The notes under the pieces: generated by a model
The model's database searches: none
Told to the model about the DNA's origin: nothing
Seen by the model: the letters and a program-made list of their open reading frames with translations, nothing else
Translations under genes and position numbers: made by a program
Shown: positions 51,559 through 64,000 of the stretch, in pieces
Numbering within the stretch: position 1 is the first letter of the stretch
Layout: every line of letters begins with the position of its first letter
Source: Elysia crispata
Taxonomy: Eukaryota > Mollusca > Gastropoda > Plakobranchidae
NCBI GenBank assembly: GCA_033675545.1
Contig: JAWDGP010006834.1
Coordinates: 1,598,501-1,662,500, forward strand
Direction: 5' to 3'
Length of the DNA: 64,000 bases

Positions 51559-53904
51559 AGACAGCAAAAGGCTGCTTTGAATTATTTTAAGATACAATAC
51601 TATCTTAAATTAAAAATGTTATTTCGTCATAATTAGCAGATCTCAACAAAATGAGTCGAGATAATCAGCTGTCAGACATAGGGCATTTCTCGGTTGGATA
51701 ACAATGCAATTTGCAATCATTCATTTCAATTAATTATGTTCTAGAGGTTGTTAGTAGTAAATCTTTGTCCATCGACTCTCATACGCCGCTCGTTTCATCT
51801 GTCAATCTTCTATGTGCTAGATCAACCTACGGTAAAAGAGACTATGTGACCAGTTTGATTAAATCCGATATCACAAGTTTACCCAAAGAGGCTCACTCAA
51901 ACAAGTGCACGTTATGTATTCGTTATGCAACGCATGGCTGTATGAAATGGCCGGATCTCCTTATAAAGGAGGTTATATTCTATTATACTCTAGGGACATG
52001 GATCTATTTGGTTTTCTACGAAATGTTAGTGTTTATAGGTGTCTTGAAAGTTCAAAATAAGGGACAACTATGCTGAATGCCTTCTGGCTTTTAGCTTGCG
52101 CCGTTGTGTACTGAATGGCTTCAGCTTAGGGGCGGGACTCGCAGTTCATTCTGAATTTTCAAGAACTATCACCCATGAACCCAAAAGGCTATGGGCACTG
52201 AGTTAAAAGATTCGATTGCTTCACAGACGATTTCATCTTAGAGAAAACACAAAAGGTAACAACACTGAGAGTTCAGAATAGGTCTAGATTACATAGGCAC
52301 GGGGGACAGTTGTTGGGCCAAGTGTTAGAACGCGTGAAGCCGCGAAAAATGTCTTTAGGTAACGCCACTTGTCGCACAATCCAAATCCTCACTCATAACA
52401 CAGTTCAATGATAAAAACAGCACATTTCCTCTGGTCTATTAACTCACTACCTTTTCTATTAAGCAAGTATAACTTGAGTTTAGTCAATCCGAAATGAATA
52501 ACAAAATTGCGTGCTTCTTTCATAACTTACCCACAAAAAAAAAAATCGAACTTTCAAACAAGTTCGGAATATTGTATCCTTTCTTTCCCCATAAATCTCA
52601 GATCATTCTTCCCATTCAAATTATTAGTCTTATTTAAGGTACCTTTTAATCTCATTCGGCATATCATCCATTTACGTTCTTTAAAACCTCTTATATTGTA
52701 CTTTCATAATGTTGTCTGATGTTTGTGTATCTACTTTTCTTTATCTATCTACTATCAGTTCATTATTTGCCCCATGGATGTAACAGGAAATGTAAAAAGC
52801 ATGTAACCAAAGCTGCCGACTTTACCTCAAGGTGAAAAAAAGGCGAATTTGTGAGCCTGATGGGTCTGATGTGGCGATTTTTAAGAAAAAGGCGAGTGAA
52901 GAAAGGGAGAAGATAATTATCCCGCTTAACATCATTCTCCAGAAATTGGCCGTGGTTTAGAGAAAATTGCCACTACAGTGTAGGCTCCACCTTCCGATTT
53001 CAAATCAATAATAACCCCCACATCTCATGTACAATACAATACAACTATTTGAAAAAGTTATGATGGATAAGCTAAAAAATGAATGTATGTGTACTATGAA
53101 AAGAATAATTATTCATAATTTTTAACATGTGAAGTAAACACAAAATCTTGCTTACTACTAGTAAAAATCAATTACCCACCTGTCATGCTCCTCCCATAGA
53201 CTGTGTGTAGTTAGATGAGAGATAGTTTCTTGGGCAGAATCACTATTAATCCAAGCACAATTGAAACAAGTCTTTGAGTTGTGTGTCTTACAGCAATCTC
53301 AGGCTTTGAATGCTTTTCTTTTTTTGCTCAAGTCGTTTGTGAAATGGTTGTCATGGTCAGTTTTTATTTTAATAGGTTTAGATTTTTCACGTCCACATGT
53401 TGGCGAGTTTTTATCCACTATAGCTCAAGCTAGGCTAGGCCTACATCAAGGTAATAGAAAGTTACTCCAATTGGAAATCGGCAATACTTTGTATCTTCTG
53501 AATTAAATACCAATTTTATCACCAATTCAATCAATATCGACAGAGAAGGGTTCTGCATCTGGCTCTTATTGGGCTAAAACATGCAAAAATAATGAATATT
53601 TCAACATGAATAGTTTGCACTTTTAATACTCATAACAGAAAGCCTTGATCTACATTTCGGTGGTATTTGGGGAAATTTTAGAAACTGAATGATACGACTG
53701 TTTCCATAAAGTAGCATTGAGAAAAGAAAACAATCGCCTAAGAGAACTTAAATAATAGAACCCCGAGCTAATTAGGCTTGGCCATTCAACCTTTTTGGTT
53801 CGGTAAAAATAGTTAAGCTGTATCACTAAAAATTTACGTGAAGAAAAATTGAAAGAATCAGTCTGGCAATATAGATAAAGATATGAAATCGACTACTTTT
53901 TAAA

Positions 53905-53991
53905 TAGATAGATAGATAGATAGAAGATGAAGAAGAAGAAGAAGAAGAAGAAGAAGAAGAAGAAGAAGAAGAAGAAGAAGAAGAAGAAGAG
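53905..53991. repeat. (GATA)n followed by (GAA)n
   Basis: Four to five GATA units then about 20 GAA units, with GAT variants at both borders. Confidence 0.96.
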
Positions 53992-54699
53992 GAAGATGAT
54001 GAAGAAGGTTAAGACGGAAAAACAAGAAAAAGGGGACAGATAAAAAGAATAGCTTCTTGTTAATGTAGGCCTACATAGAACGGAAGATTTCTAGGTATAA
54101 AATTACATTATTTAAAATACAGCTTTCTAAGTCGATTCTTATTGGCTGAAGATCTAAATCTAAATTTTGATTACTTTAAAGTGTATAGATCTTAGATTTT
54201 GATTATATCTAGATCTAGCTTTAGCCTATAAATAAAATTCAAGTTAGATACCCTACAGATCATGATTCTAGCTGGATCTAGAATAATTAACAGTTCAAAA
54301 TATTTATTAGGCTATCTGGTTCTTGATTCCATCAAAAATTAAACACGTGTTGCGTTTTGCTCAAACACTATTAGACATTACTACGAGCAATGAACTAAAT
54401 TTTAATGTAGATCTAACGGTTATATGAATTAGAGTCAAACTCAACCTAAGGTAAAGCCCAAATCTAGCTTAGGCATTATAATTCATGGGTCAAATAATAA
54501 AAATATACCGCAGATTTGTTTCTTTGAATGAAGATTCAAGCACTTATATAGATCTAGTTCTCTAAGCTTCACAATGAGTGCGAGTAAGTTCTTTTAGTCT
54601 TGATAAATTGTAAATCCAGCGAAAATCTCCAGCTTCTCGCCAGTCCTCAGGATAGGATAACAGCCACTAGTTTACTGTGTTGACAGAAAACAACCTTCT

Positions 54700-55560
54700 G
54701 TAGAGCGGGCTCCAGTACAACAGCTTCGTGTCAGACTATCAGATTTGCCTGGTCGAAAGCATTTTACCTGTGCCAATGAGTGACGCCTCTCCAAAGTCTG
54801 CCCCGAGTCGCCACGGTCACACGGCGCGCGGTGTAACGGGTGAACTGTGAATACAGTGGCTTGGCGAAATTATTATAGGCCCACTGCGGGAGCGTTCAGA
54901 CTTCAGGCATCAGGTGCATAAATTGCAAACTGAAATGGCTCAAATCTACTACATTTAAAAAGCAGGCTTCTCTTGCACTATATCATATTTGTTTGCTTGG
55001 TGAACTGCCCTTCGTTAAAATACTGTGCCGAGAGCAGATGATTTCGGAGATTTATGAGCCTCTGTGCCATGTTTCAATTCAAAGTAGATCAATATCAGAT
55101 CCTATCATCTAAAATTAATGATTCTAGTCATCTCTACAGAGCTACCGCAACTAAAGCTTTTCGATTGAGGTAGAGGTAACTTAGGTAGAGGAGAAGACGT
55201 TACGACAGAGTGAGCGAGTCAAACTTCACGAGCGAGGCAGTGCAGTGACGAACGGTAGACAAACAGCGGTGTGCCTGGTTGTATTTGCTGCGCACAAACC
55301 AAAATGGTTCCCACAGGTATGGCGAGGACACATCATTGAGAACCTGCCCAAGGCAGCCTGAGACAGACACTACACGGTGCAATTTTATAAAAGAGAAATC
55401 AGACAAACAACACACTGACACTGGCAGAGCCAGACAAAGCTACAACTCAGGCTCTAAAGATACAAGTGACTGATAAAGAAATAAAAAAGTGTATTAGAAG
55501 CAATCCCAACTCTAAACCGAGACCAGAGACCGACTCATAGGGCGAGAGACGTTAAAACAT
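54700..55560. promoter_or_regulatory. candidate distal promoter / 5' exon region, CpG-richer
   Basis: CpG sites are much denser than around it, especially 54780-54840 and 55195-55340. On the minus strand a good donor (ggcacag|gtaaaat, exon side from 54768) follows a GC-rich sequence with a TATA-like tataataat about 100 bases upstream. That could be a noncoding first exon of ankrd6 some 30 kb from its start codon. On the plus strand, ATGGTTCCCACAG|gtatgg near 55302 could start a gene leaving the window. Both are inference from composition and splice-like sites. Confidence 0.25.
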
Positions 55561-55925
55561 AAGAAAGGACAAAATGGTTTGGATAGGGATCGAGTGCAGT
55601 CAGTTTGCTGTAACTGTCAACAGGTCCAACACATTGTTCCTCCCTCCCCCTCCCCCCTCGACAATCCCGATAACACTTCACTTGTTCAGGGTCGATGATT
55701 TTTAAATTTCTTAAAAGGTGATTTGTATTTCCTGATTTAGATTAATCTTAATGTGTTAGGCTTTATTTATTTTTCTTTGCGAGAGATAAATTTTGAAAAA
55801 AAGAGAAGGCGCAGAGTGAGTAGATGTAATCAAACTCTAAAAACCAAGTTTATTGGCTTTGATTTGGCGGCTTTCTCCTTCTTTATTACTAAATTAGCAG
55901 CAATCGTTTTAATAGTTCATAGCCG

Positions 55926-56113
55926 AAATTGCCAAGATACAGGTCCATATCATATTTTACAATGGTAAGTTTTTTTGTCATTTTTAACTTTTCTTTCTTT
56001 TGATTGTCTCATACTGTTCGATTTATATCGAATAAGAAGATAAGAAAATATAACTTAAAAAAAAAAAAATAACCATTGTAAAACATGAAATAGACTTATA
56101 CCTGGGTGATTTT
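55926..56113. mobile_element. MITE-like foldback element, about 188 bases
   Basis: The left arm gtccatatcatattttacaa... (from 55943) pairs with the reverse complement of the right arm near 56072-56094 in 20 of 23 positions. Weaker pairing extends outward to about 55926 and 56113. The interior is T-rich on the left and A-rich on the right, with a near-palindrome ttcgatttatatcgaa at the centre, so almost the whole element can fold. No coding capacity. A clear target-site duplication was not found. Superfamily unknown. Confidence 0.6.
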
Positions 56114-58533
56114 GTATGTATTACGCTGATTTGAATTACATGAAAATTTTTTATGGTCGTGTATCTAACGGAATGACTGCTTCCGAACATTAGTGCTGCT
56201 AAATCTATTTAGAAGCCATTTTGGGAATAGGCCATTTTATAGGTTGACGTTTGTTCACAAAACAATGAACTGGGGTTTGTCCTGAAAAAAAAAAATAAAA
56301 AAAGGAAAGAAATCTGAAGCTTTCCAGATGAGCACGATTAAACTTTTATGTAGCTACGCTTAGATAGATTTAGAGTCGAGCTTCGCTATCATGAAAATAG
56401 ATTGCGATGGTTCACACCAGATCTAGATAAATCTAACTTATAAATGTTTGATTGCAGAAATATTGGCACTCGATTGATTTCTTTAGGTAATAATTATAAA
56501 AATGTGTGAGGTCCAGCTAGTAATTCAATAAAATTCCTGCACGCTCAATGACTGACTGAAGTCCACTCCTACAGAACTGATAATGTCGATTCGTTTGTTA
56601 CACTCGTTAGGCTGCACTCCATAATAACTTTTGGCAGAATTGTAAAACAGAAGATGCAAATAATACAAAGTCCCAAGATCAAAGTTTCTTGCTACTTTGA
56701 AGTAATAAGTCAAATTTGGAGAAATACACATAATGCAACTTCTCGTCAACGCACATTGTCGTCACTGGATCTTTACAAAATTTAATAATTAAACATATAC
56801 TCCTACTGCGTACAGTAACCGTTAGATTTGTAAAATTTGGATAACTCCAGTCCAATGTCATGGTTTCGGTTATTAATGATTCTATAAATAAAATAATATG
56901 TTCATCTTTTTCTTTTTAAGAGGTTATTCCAAGATTTAGGAATGATTAGGGAGAAAAGTGTGATATTACTGTTTATTCTAAACAATCTTGGAACAGTAAG
57001 GATTACATCTTATCACATTTGATGAGCTAAAACTTGTTATATAACTACATTAACACATAATGACTAAATGGGAGAAACTGTAAAAATATAACGTTAATCG
57101 TTTGAAAAGTAATAATAGACGAAGGGATACGGATCGAGGGGGCGAACTTGGATTGTGTGTGTGTGTCTTTTGTTTTTGTTATTTTGTTTGTTTGTTGCTG
57201 TTTTGTTGTTGTTTTGTTTGCGGTTCTTTTTCCACAGTATGGCTTTTTCGTTTCTAAAACTTAAGCTCCCGAGAGGTAGGCGAAACCCAAAAGATGAGAC
57301 TCAAATTCAGCTACCGACTTTGTGAACTTGAATTTGCACAGAAAGTGTCTGAGGATTTCAGGGTGAGCTCTTTAACTTCACATCCACCGGAGCTCTTCTT
57401 ACTCTTGCTGTTGATTAAAAAGAAAAAGAAAGAAAAACTGTAGCGTTGTACAGGGTAAATGATAATTATATATAACTATATTAACTCCTTATTCATAGCT
57501 TCAATGATTAATAAGTGTTTTAATGAGCAGACGTCAAATCAATAAGGAGAAAGAGTGATGTTTTTAAAAAATCTGAGAGCAATGACAGCAGCACGTTGTA
57601 GAGTCCACATTGTTGAGTTTAAAATAACACGCATCAAAGAAAATGAGCTACCTTATCTTTTAGTTAGTTGCGATCATAAGTCGATTATGAGTGTCACGGT
57701 ATCGGCCAGTGGCGGTCTATTCTATTTGTGCTGGACCAGTTTATTGTATGTGGGTTAGAGTTACATATCAGTAGGTCTACTCATCGTACAGGCTCTAAAA
57801 AGCGTTGGTATAATAGACATATGAAAACAAAAGAAATGGAATTACGTCTTAATGGTTATAATCTCTTTCTCATAATTATTGCAAATCGCACAAAGGACAG
57901 ATTACTTTCTTTCCTTGAAATATTAAAAACATACCAGGTTACACATAAATTTTGAAAAGTAAATTTATGCCTTCACCACCGTTCAGCTTAGGATATTGAG
58001 GTAATAGGACTGAGTGTAGAATACAATAAAATAAAAAGCTCACTGCAAAATTAACATTTTCAATATTTAGATCTAGATCGATAGACATATCTAAGTCACA
58101 GCTGAAGTTCGCGATTGTTCGAGTATGAAAAGAAGCCAGCATTCAAATCGACAGACCTTTTAAGCTTTAAGAATAGAGCTGTGATGTCTTTAGAACATAC
58201 CGTTACGTGTGTTTCTTTTTCTTTACGAAATAATAATATATGAACAAAAAAACTTTGGCTGTCTTAATGTTCAAGAATAGTTCTACAAACAAGCGGGGTA
58301 GACTGCGATTTCATTTGATCTGACACAAAACTTTAAACAGTATTATACTCAAATAAAGGTACAGAGATTTCACTATCAATATCTACGTTCTTTTCATTTG
58401 GTAATTTTTGCCTTAATTCCCTAAATTTGAAGAATAATATTATCACGAGAAAACCAATGGCGGATTTTTGTCAAGCCAAAGCTAGGCTGGGTAGAGCGGC
58501 TCCACCTCAAAGTAAGTTAGATCGCGCAGTTAA

Positions 58534-58544
58534 ATATATATATA

Positions 58545-58617
<73 letters not shown>
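58534..58617. repeat. (TA)n microsatellite
   Basis: About 40 TA units with a single break (ttat) near 58551. Confidence 0.97.
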
Positions 58618-58619
<2 letters not shown>

Positions 58620-58831
58620 ACCATACTGAACCAAAGTTCGTTCTCAATGGTAGTTAGGTTAGCTATAATTTGAGTTGGATCTTCTCCAATGATGAGAGTT
58701 TTATATTCATAATCATTTTTATCTTGTTTCAGTCGAAAGATCGATGATTGTTGGAGGTCGCAACTCTCAGCGATTGTTAGGGCTATGTTATTTCATTTAT
58801 CTTTCTGCTAATGTCACCGAGCAATTGAAAT

Positions 58832-58832
58832 A

Positions 58833-58880
<48 letters not shown>

Positions 58881-58920
58881 CTCTATCTTTCTCTCTATGT
58901 ATCTGTCTGTCGGTCTGTCT

Positions 58921-59007
<87 letters not shown>

Positions 59008-59011
59008 TTTC
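58832..59011. repeat. (TA)n, CTGT-like spacer, (CT)n, poly-T
   Basis: TA array to about 58877, a pyrimidine spacer with CTGT units, about 38 CT units (58923-58998), then a T run. Degenerate pyrimidine-rich sequence continues to about 59165. Confidence 0.95.
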
Positions 59012-60472
59012 CCTTCCCTCTACCACCTCTTCACTCAAACACTCTCTGATCTCGACTTCCCGACTTACTTCTCTTATGTCTCTTTTTCTCTCATACTTTC
59101 TTGCTCGCTCTCTCTCTTTCCTTCAACTGCCTCTCAACCTTCCACCCTTTTCCCCTCTATAACTTTTAAGCCCTTTTAACATTCTGTAGAGGCTATTGTT
59201 GGCTCTCGTAATCTGCTTAATTTCTGATGATTCCATAATGACTGATTAGACAATTTAAATCTGTACACAGACAGCTCTAATGACTTCTTTGCATATTACC
59301 GTCACTTATTGTTACTTCCGATACAACAGTTTCGTATTCCGTGCCAAATGATTGCCTTTCTGTTGTGTCGAATCAATAGGCAGAGTGTCTAAATGCTTTG
59401 AATTCAGTGTGATCGCACTATTATGTGGAAGAATCAACGATTTATTTGAAGTTTTCTGATTTTCTAAACCTGTTCTTTCTAATTTGGTGGATATTTCAAA
59501 ATCATTCCTTCAATATTTTGGTTTTGTAATCAATAAAGATTAATGAAAGATTGATGTCCTAAAAAGCCCTTATGAAGTTAGTTGCGTCGCATGTCTGAAG
59601 ATGTTTTAGGTGAATAGCGTGAAAAGCGTTTTAACCGGTTTGAAGATGAAGCTGCTTTCTTACATTGGAATTTACTTCATAATAACATCATGTAAACTTT
59701 TCAAAAAACAAAACAAAACAAAAAAAAAACAGCTTTTAGAACCGCTTCAGCAGTATCGTTCAAAAAAAAAAAAAAAAAAAAGAAATATGAAAAAAACAAC
59801 AACAAAAAAATCACACCATCAACAGACACATTTCATTACAGCACTGATTCCTTGCCGTAGACTCTAGCTCTACAGTCACAACATTGAAATTTCCGTCTGT
59901 TCTTACAGGTCATAGGTATGCTTTTCCTTATTATAAGGGCAAGGATATTTATTCTTGCAATTAATTGAAAGTTGTCAATTAAAAGGTCGTGGAGCTTAAA
60001 AGATAAATACGTTTTGTACATAAACAGATAAATTCTTGCACATCTGTTTTTCAACCTTAATGGAAACTACATTATCAGCTGACTGCTTGATTGGAGTATT
60101 TTGTATTAAACGGTTATAGCTTTGGGTTGGATCACCTGATCGCAAAGAAGACCGCATAAAACGAGAGGCGTCTTTTCTTTTTTTTTTTTTTTTGTTTTGT
60201 TTTTTTTTTAATCTATTAAGGGATGTAGTTGTGAATCAAATCACTTTGAAAGTCACAAGTTATCTCTATTTTTTATGCAGATTATATAACTGAAAAAAGT
60301 CGACAATGTCCCTAATTACAGATACTTAAAATTTTCTATGTCTAAATACATAGTAACGCGAACTTAGTTTTCAATAAATTATTACTGGGTTACAGCCTTA
60401 TTATCAATCAAAAAAAGGCTTACATCGCATTCAATATCATTTCCGTTTTAGGCAAGGGTTCAATCATGAATG

Positions 60473-60475
60473 TTA

Positions 60476-60536
<61 letters not shown>

Positions 60537-60584
60537 ATATGTATATACACATATACATACACCCACACCCACCCACACACACAC

Positions 60585-60640
<56 letters not shown>

Positions 60641-60641
60641 A
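60473..60641. repeat. (TA)n(TG)n ... (CA)n(TA)n symmetric palindromic array
   Basis: TA units (60482-60516), TG units (60516-60536), a self-complementary centre (gtatatgtatatacacatat, near 60537), CA-rich units (about 60558-60585), then TA units to 60632. The order is the reverse complement of itself, so the array can form one long hairpin or cruciform. Confidence 0.95.
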
Positions 60642-61732
60642 ATAATAATAATTATAATGATATTAAATTTTAACTCTTTACTGCTACTTTTCATGTGGCA
60701 GTTGATCATGATAGTAATTGTAAAGGGGCAAAATAAAGGATGGGTGATGCGTCTTGAAAACAAGAAATCGAGAAGACAGAGTGGGAGTAAATGATCGCCA
60801 ATGTAACACAATGATGGTGATGTTTAGCTCAGCACTTACGAAAAGTTGCGCACTATCCTGTGAACATTTTGCTATAGACCAAACTTGCGAAAAACGCCAT
60901 CACACCAGGTTCGGTGTCCTTTTAGGGCGACGTCTGTTCTGCTTGTACCTTTTTGTTATTAATTCCATTTAATGTTCGAGTATGATCAAACGACCTACAC
61001 GGAAGAGATAAGAATTCATTATTTTATATATGGTTTTGGCTATCAGTATGAGAACTTGTGGTGTTGTCTCAACTTTTTTCACAGCCTTAACCTTGCTCTT
61101 TTTAGAGATGGAGATGAGTAAAAGCTAAAAATGGTTGCAATCAGTGTTGTTAACGCACAACAAATCTGTTGGTACGAACTAATATAGTTTGGATCACCAG
61201 AAATTCGACTTAAGGGTAACTTAGCTTCCTGTGGCAAAAGCGGATAAAAATTGGTTTACTTTAAGCTTGTATTCCACTTATTAGAAAGCTGTAACTCGAC
61301 TAAACTCTGTTGCTGACGATATCATGCACCCTTTCAAATGCCATCTTTCCTTTTTCCACCGCTTATTGAATGGCATTGTTACTAACTTTACATCATAATT
61401 TATAGCACAAAAAGGTATCTCGTTGTCGGTCAAGTAACAGATTAACCTAATGTCCTTCATGAATTTCGGCTCAAAGCTGGTTTTTCCGCCTATCACTCAC
61501 AATCACAGTAATCCTTGTAACGACCGCCCGATTTTCACAGGTTTAAACCAATGAGACGTGAAGAAACGGATTACGGTAAAAAGATCGACTTCATGCCCTA
61601 AGTCTCTTGAAACTGAAACAGATTTACACAACCAGGGGTGGGTTACTTCTGGCGCTTGCCGACTCAACGCTGGCACCTATATTGCAAAATGAGCGGGAGT
61701 GGAAAAAAAAAACCAAACCAAAAAACGGAGTA

Positions 61733-61734
61733 AA

Positions 61735-61786
<52 letters not shown>
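61733..61786. repeat. (TA)n microsatellite
   Basis: About 25 TA units next to an A-rich stretch. Confidence 0.97.
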
Positions 61787-61788
<2 letters not shown>

Positions 61789-62126
61789 GTTTTTTGTAAA
61801 TGGAAATTCCCTGACTTAATACGCTGGTGAATGAAGCTCAACTAATGACATCCTTAAAGAATGCAGAATGGTATGAAATATGCAGCTGAGCAGTTTAAGA
61901 ATGTATAAAGGATTGTCTCAAAACTTTATTTTTAATTTCTGTACTTTAGATTGGTACACGAATTAAGAACAGGTCTTCAACCACAAATTTTGGCTAAAAT
62001 TTGAGACACGGAATGATAGACCTGTTTGTCAAATCTCTCAGCAGCTCGTATGGAGAGAAAAATATACTTTTTGATTTTGAAGCTTCAGGATAGACAAAGA
62101 GATTAATAATAATAATTAAAAAAAAA

Positions 62127-62131
<5 letters not shown>

Positions 62132-62192
<61 letters not shown>
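62132..62192. repeat. (TA)n microsatellite
   Basis: About 30 TA units following an A run, and 47 bases before the large GA array. Confidence 0.97.
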
Positions 62193-62195
<3 letters not shown>

Positions 62196-62233
62196 CACAT
62201 ATGCACAAACACGCAGATGCAAAAAGGAAAAGA

Positions 62234-62463
<230 letters not shown>

Positions 62464-62930
62464 TGTTGAAGTCAACTTAAATTAATAAAGTATCGTCTCT
62501 CCATCAACATTGTGGCAATACAAACAGCATGCATTGCATTAAAAAAGATCAAATAGATAATCACTGAGGTTTATATGTTCGTCAATACGTAAAAGCGAGA
62601 TGCCAATTGGAACTCCATAATTCAAGATTCGTGTAGAGGCCATTGTCCAGCAGTCACAACAAATCTAACAAAACCTGATCAATCATGGCGCAAGTGGTGA
62701 CAACGCTACTGGCACCGGAGATAGAGAAAGATATTAACCCCGGATTACAGCAACACCTGCAGTTCAGAATGTTTGTAACTGATTAAATGATGGGGGTGAT
62801 CTGTTAGGCTCTGTTTGTCTAGGGGTATGTAAAGATATACAGCCAATCACACGATTCGTCCGTAGAAAATAAGTGCGAAGTCCGCAAGTAAAAATTGCAA
62901 ACGGTTTAATCCAACGCAAGAGCTTCACTG

Positions 62931-63003
62931 TACAATCACTGTAGGTTGACTCAATAATCACTCACTGTAGGTATATTTAACAATCACTCACTGTAGACTT
63001 GAT
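62931..63003. repeat. degenerate tandem repeat, about 26-base unit, three copies
   Basis: The words acaatcact-gtagg, ataatcactcactgtagg and acaatcactcactgtaga recur at about 26-base spacing. Copy 1 lacks the extra cact. Outside it no further copies are seen. Confidence 0.75.
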
Positions 63004-63792
63004 GTTGAACGATTAAACATAATTTCCGTTCTTATTTATACAAAATCTTGTCGAATCATCCAGAAAAGGAATTACATAAATCGTAAGAGAATATTCTTGG
63101 TACACGTCATAAGCAATTAGCAACCAATCAAAACAAAAGTAAACAAAAGGTGACGAGATCATTACTATGCTAGAACTAAGTCGGAGATTCCAGAAGAATC
63201 TTGACCATACAACTGCGGGCTGTGTTCAATAAACAAAACTAAGTTCTTAGGCTTGAAATACAAACATTATGCAACTAATTAAGATAATGTACATAGATCT
63301 AGTCGATCCGCTACCCAGAAGTTACGCACCAAAAAAGGCTGAGGAAATGAATAGATCAACTTATAGTACAATGCGTTACAATGTTATAGAAACTTTTCTT
63401 CTTTTTTTTCTTCCTAATGTTTTAGAACTACAGAAACTATAATAAAGAGACTCCAGAGACTATGAATTGACGAGATAAATCTTAGAATCTACTATTTGTG
63501 AATGAGATGCCTTTAAGGATTAACGAAATAACAATAGAATAACACCTTCACGGCACTAAGTCAGACCTCACGCTTATCGTCTCTTCCCATAAATCGCACA
63601 GCACAACACTGTACGGACGTCAAAGCAGCGTATCCCTGTGGACCAATGCCAATTGCTGGTCACAATATTCATGTTGATCTTATCACTTGCCGGAAAACAA
63701 GGATTAGATCTTAGGTTTTGACACTGAGACCCTGGTGTACCGGAAATTTTTTTTTTTTTTTTATAAGAGACGCTCTAGATATCTAAGATTAT

Positions 63793-63826
<34 letters not shown>

Positions 63827-64000
63827 TTTTTCTTTAAATCACGAACACATCTTAAAATAAAGCTTGTTTGTATGAACTAGCTCTGAGCTTTCCTTTCATT
63901 TAAATCCAAATTTTATTTACCTAATGAAGCAATACATACCTTAAAAGACTCTGGTTAGTGTCAATATTAAAGGGAAAAAAAGCAAAAACCAACCAACCAA

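Noticed and set aside
51711-52076. 121-codon plus-strand frame
   Set aside because: A frame of this length is expected about once or twice by chance in 64 kb at this base composition, and no motif is recognised.
62640-63700. Possible long terminal repeat or element end near the right edge
   Set aside because: No paired repeat, primer-binding site or coding region was seen; the AATAAA-type words are common here by chance.

Overview
This window looks like AT-rich metazoan genomic DNA carrying one recognisable protein-coding gene. The gene lies on the minus strand and fills roughly the first 24.7 kb. Signs of an animal genome are GT-AG introns, a gene split into 12 coding exons, very long dinucleotide and trinucleotide microsatellites, and no operon-like packing. 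The dense GA/CT arrays and the repeated palindromic word AGATCTAG suggest a mollusc, probably a gastropod. That placement is an inference and is not proven by the sequence.

The gene encodes a homologue of ANKRD6 (Diversin; Drosophila Diego), a cytoplasmic ankyrin-repeat scaffold of the Wnt / planar cell polarity pathway. I assembled 12 coding exons by eye, all with GT/AG borders and matching phases: 24681-24714, 24045-24211, 16973-17071, 11729-11827, 10465-10563, 9526-9624, 8760-8858, 7780-7878, 7020-7097, 6565-6756, 6055-6288 and 1682-5590. The coding sequence is 5208 bases, predicting 1735 residues. Eight ankyrin repeats come first. Six of them are each encoded by exactly one 99-base phase-0 exon. 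A Lys-rich linker and a conserved ANKRD6-type block follow. The last exon alone encodes about 1300 residues, mostly low-complexity and probably disordered, ending in a possible PDZ ligand (-GSDV).

The remaining 39 kb (about 24.7-64 kb), upstream of the start codon, shows no convincing gene. It holds many simple repeats: GA/CT, TA, GACA, GAA, CTG/CAG and mixed compound arrays. It also holds a foldback (MITE-like) element near 56 kb, a large TA-TG-CA-TA palindrome near 60.5 kb, and two CpG-richer patches (25.3 kb and 54.7-55.6 kb) that are candidate promoters or 5' UTR exons. I saw no tRNA, rRNA, CRISPR array, or recognisable retroelement or viral coding sequence. I found no new multi-gene system. 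The most unusual items are the one-repeat-per-exon layout, the oversized single-exon tail of the Diego/Diversin homologue, and the foldback element.
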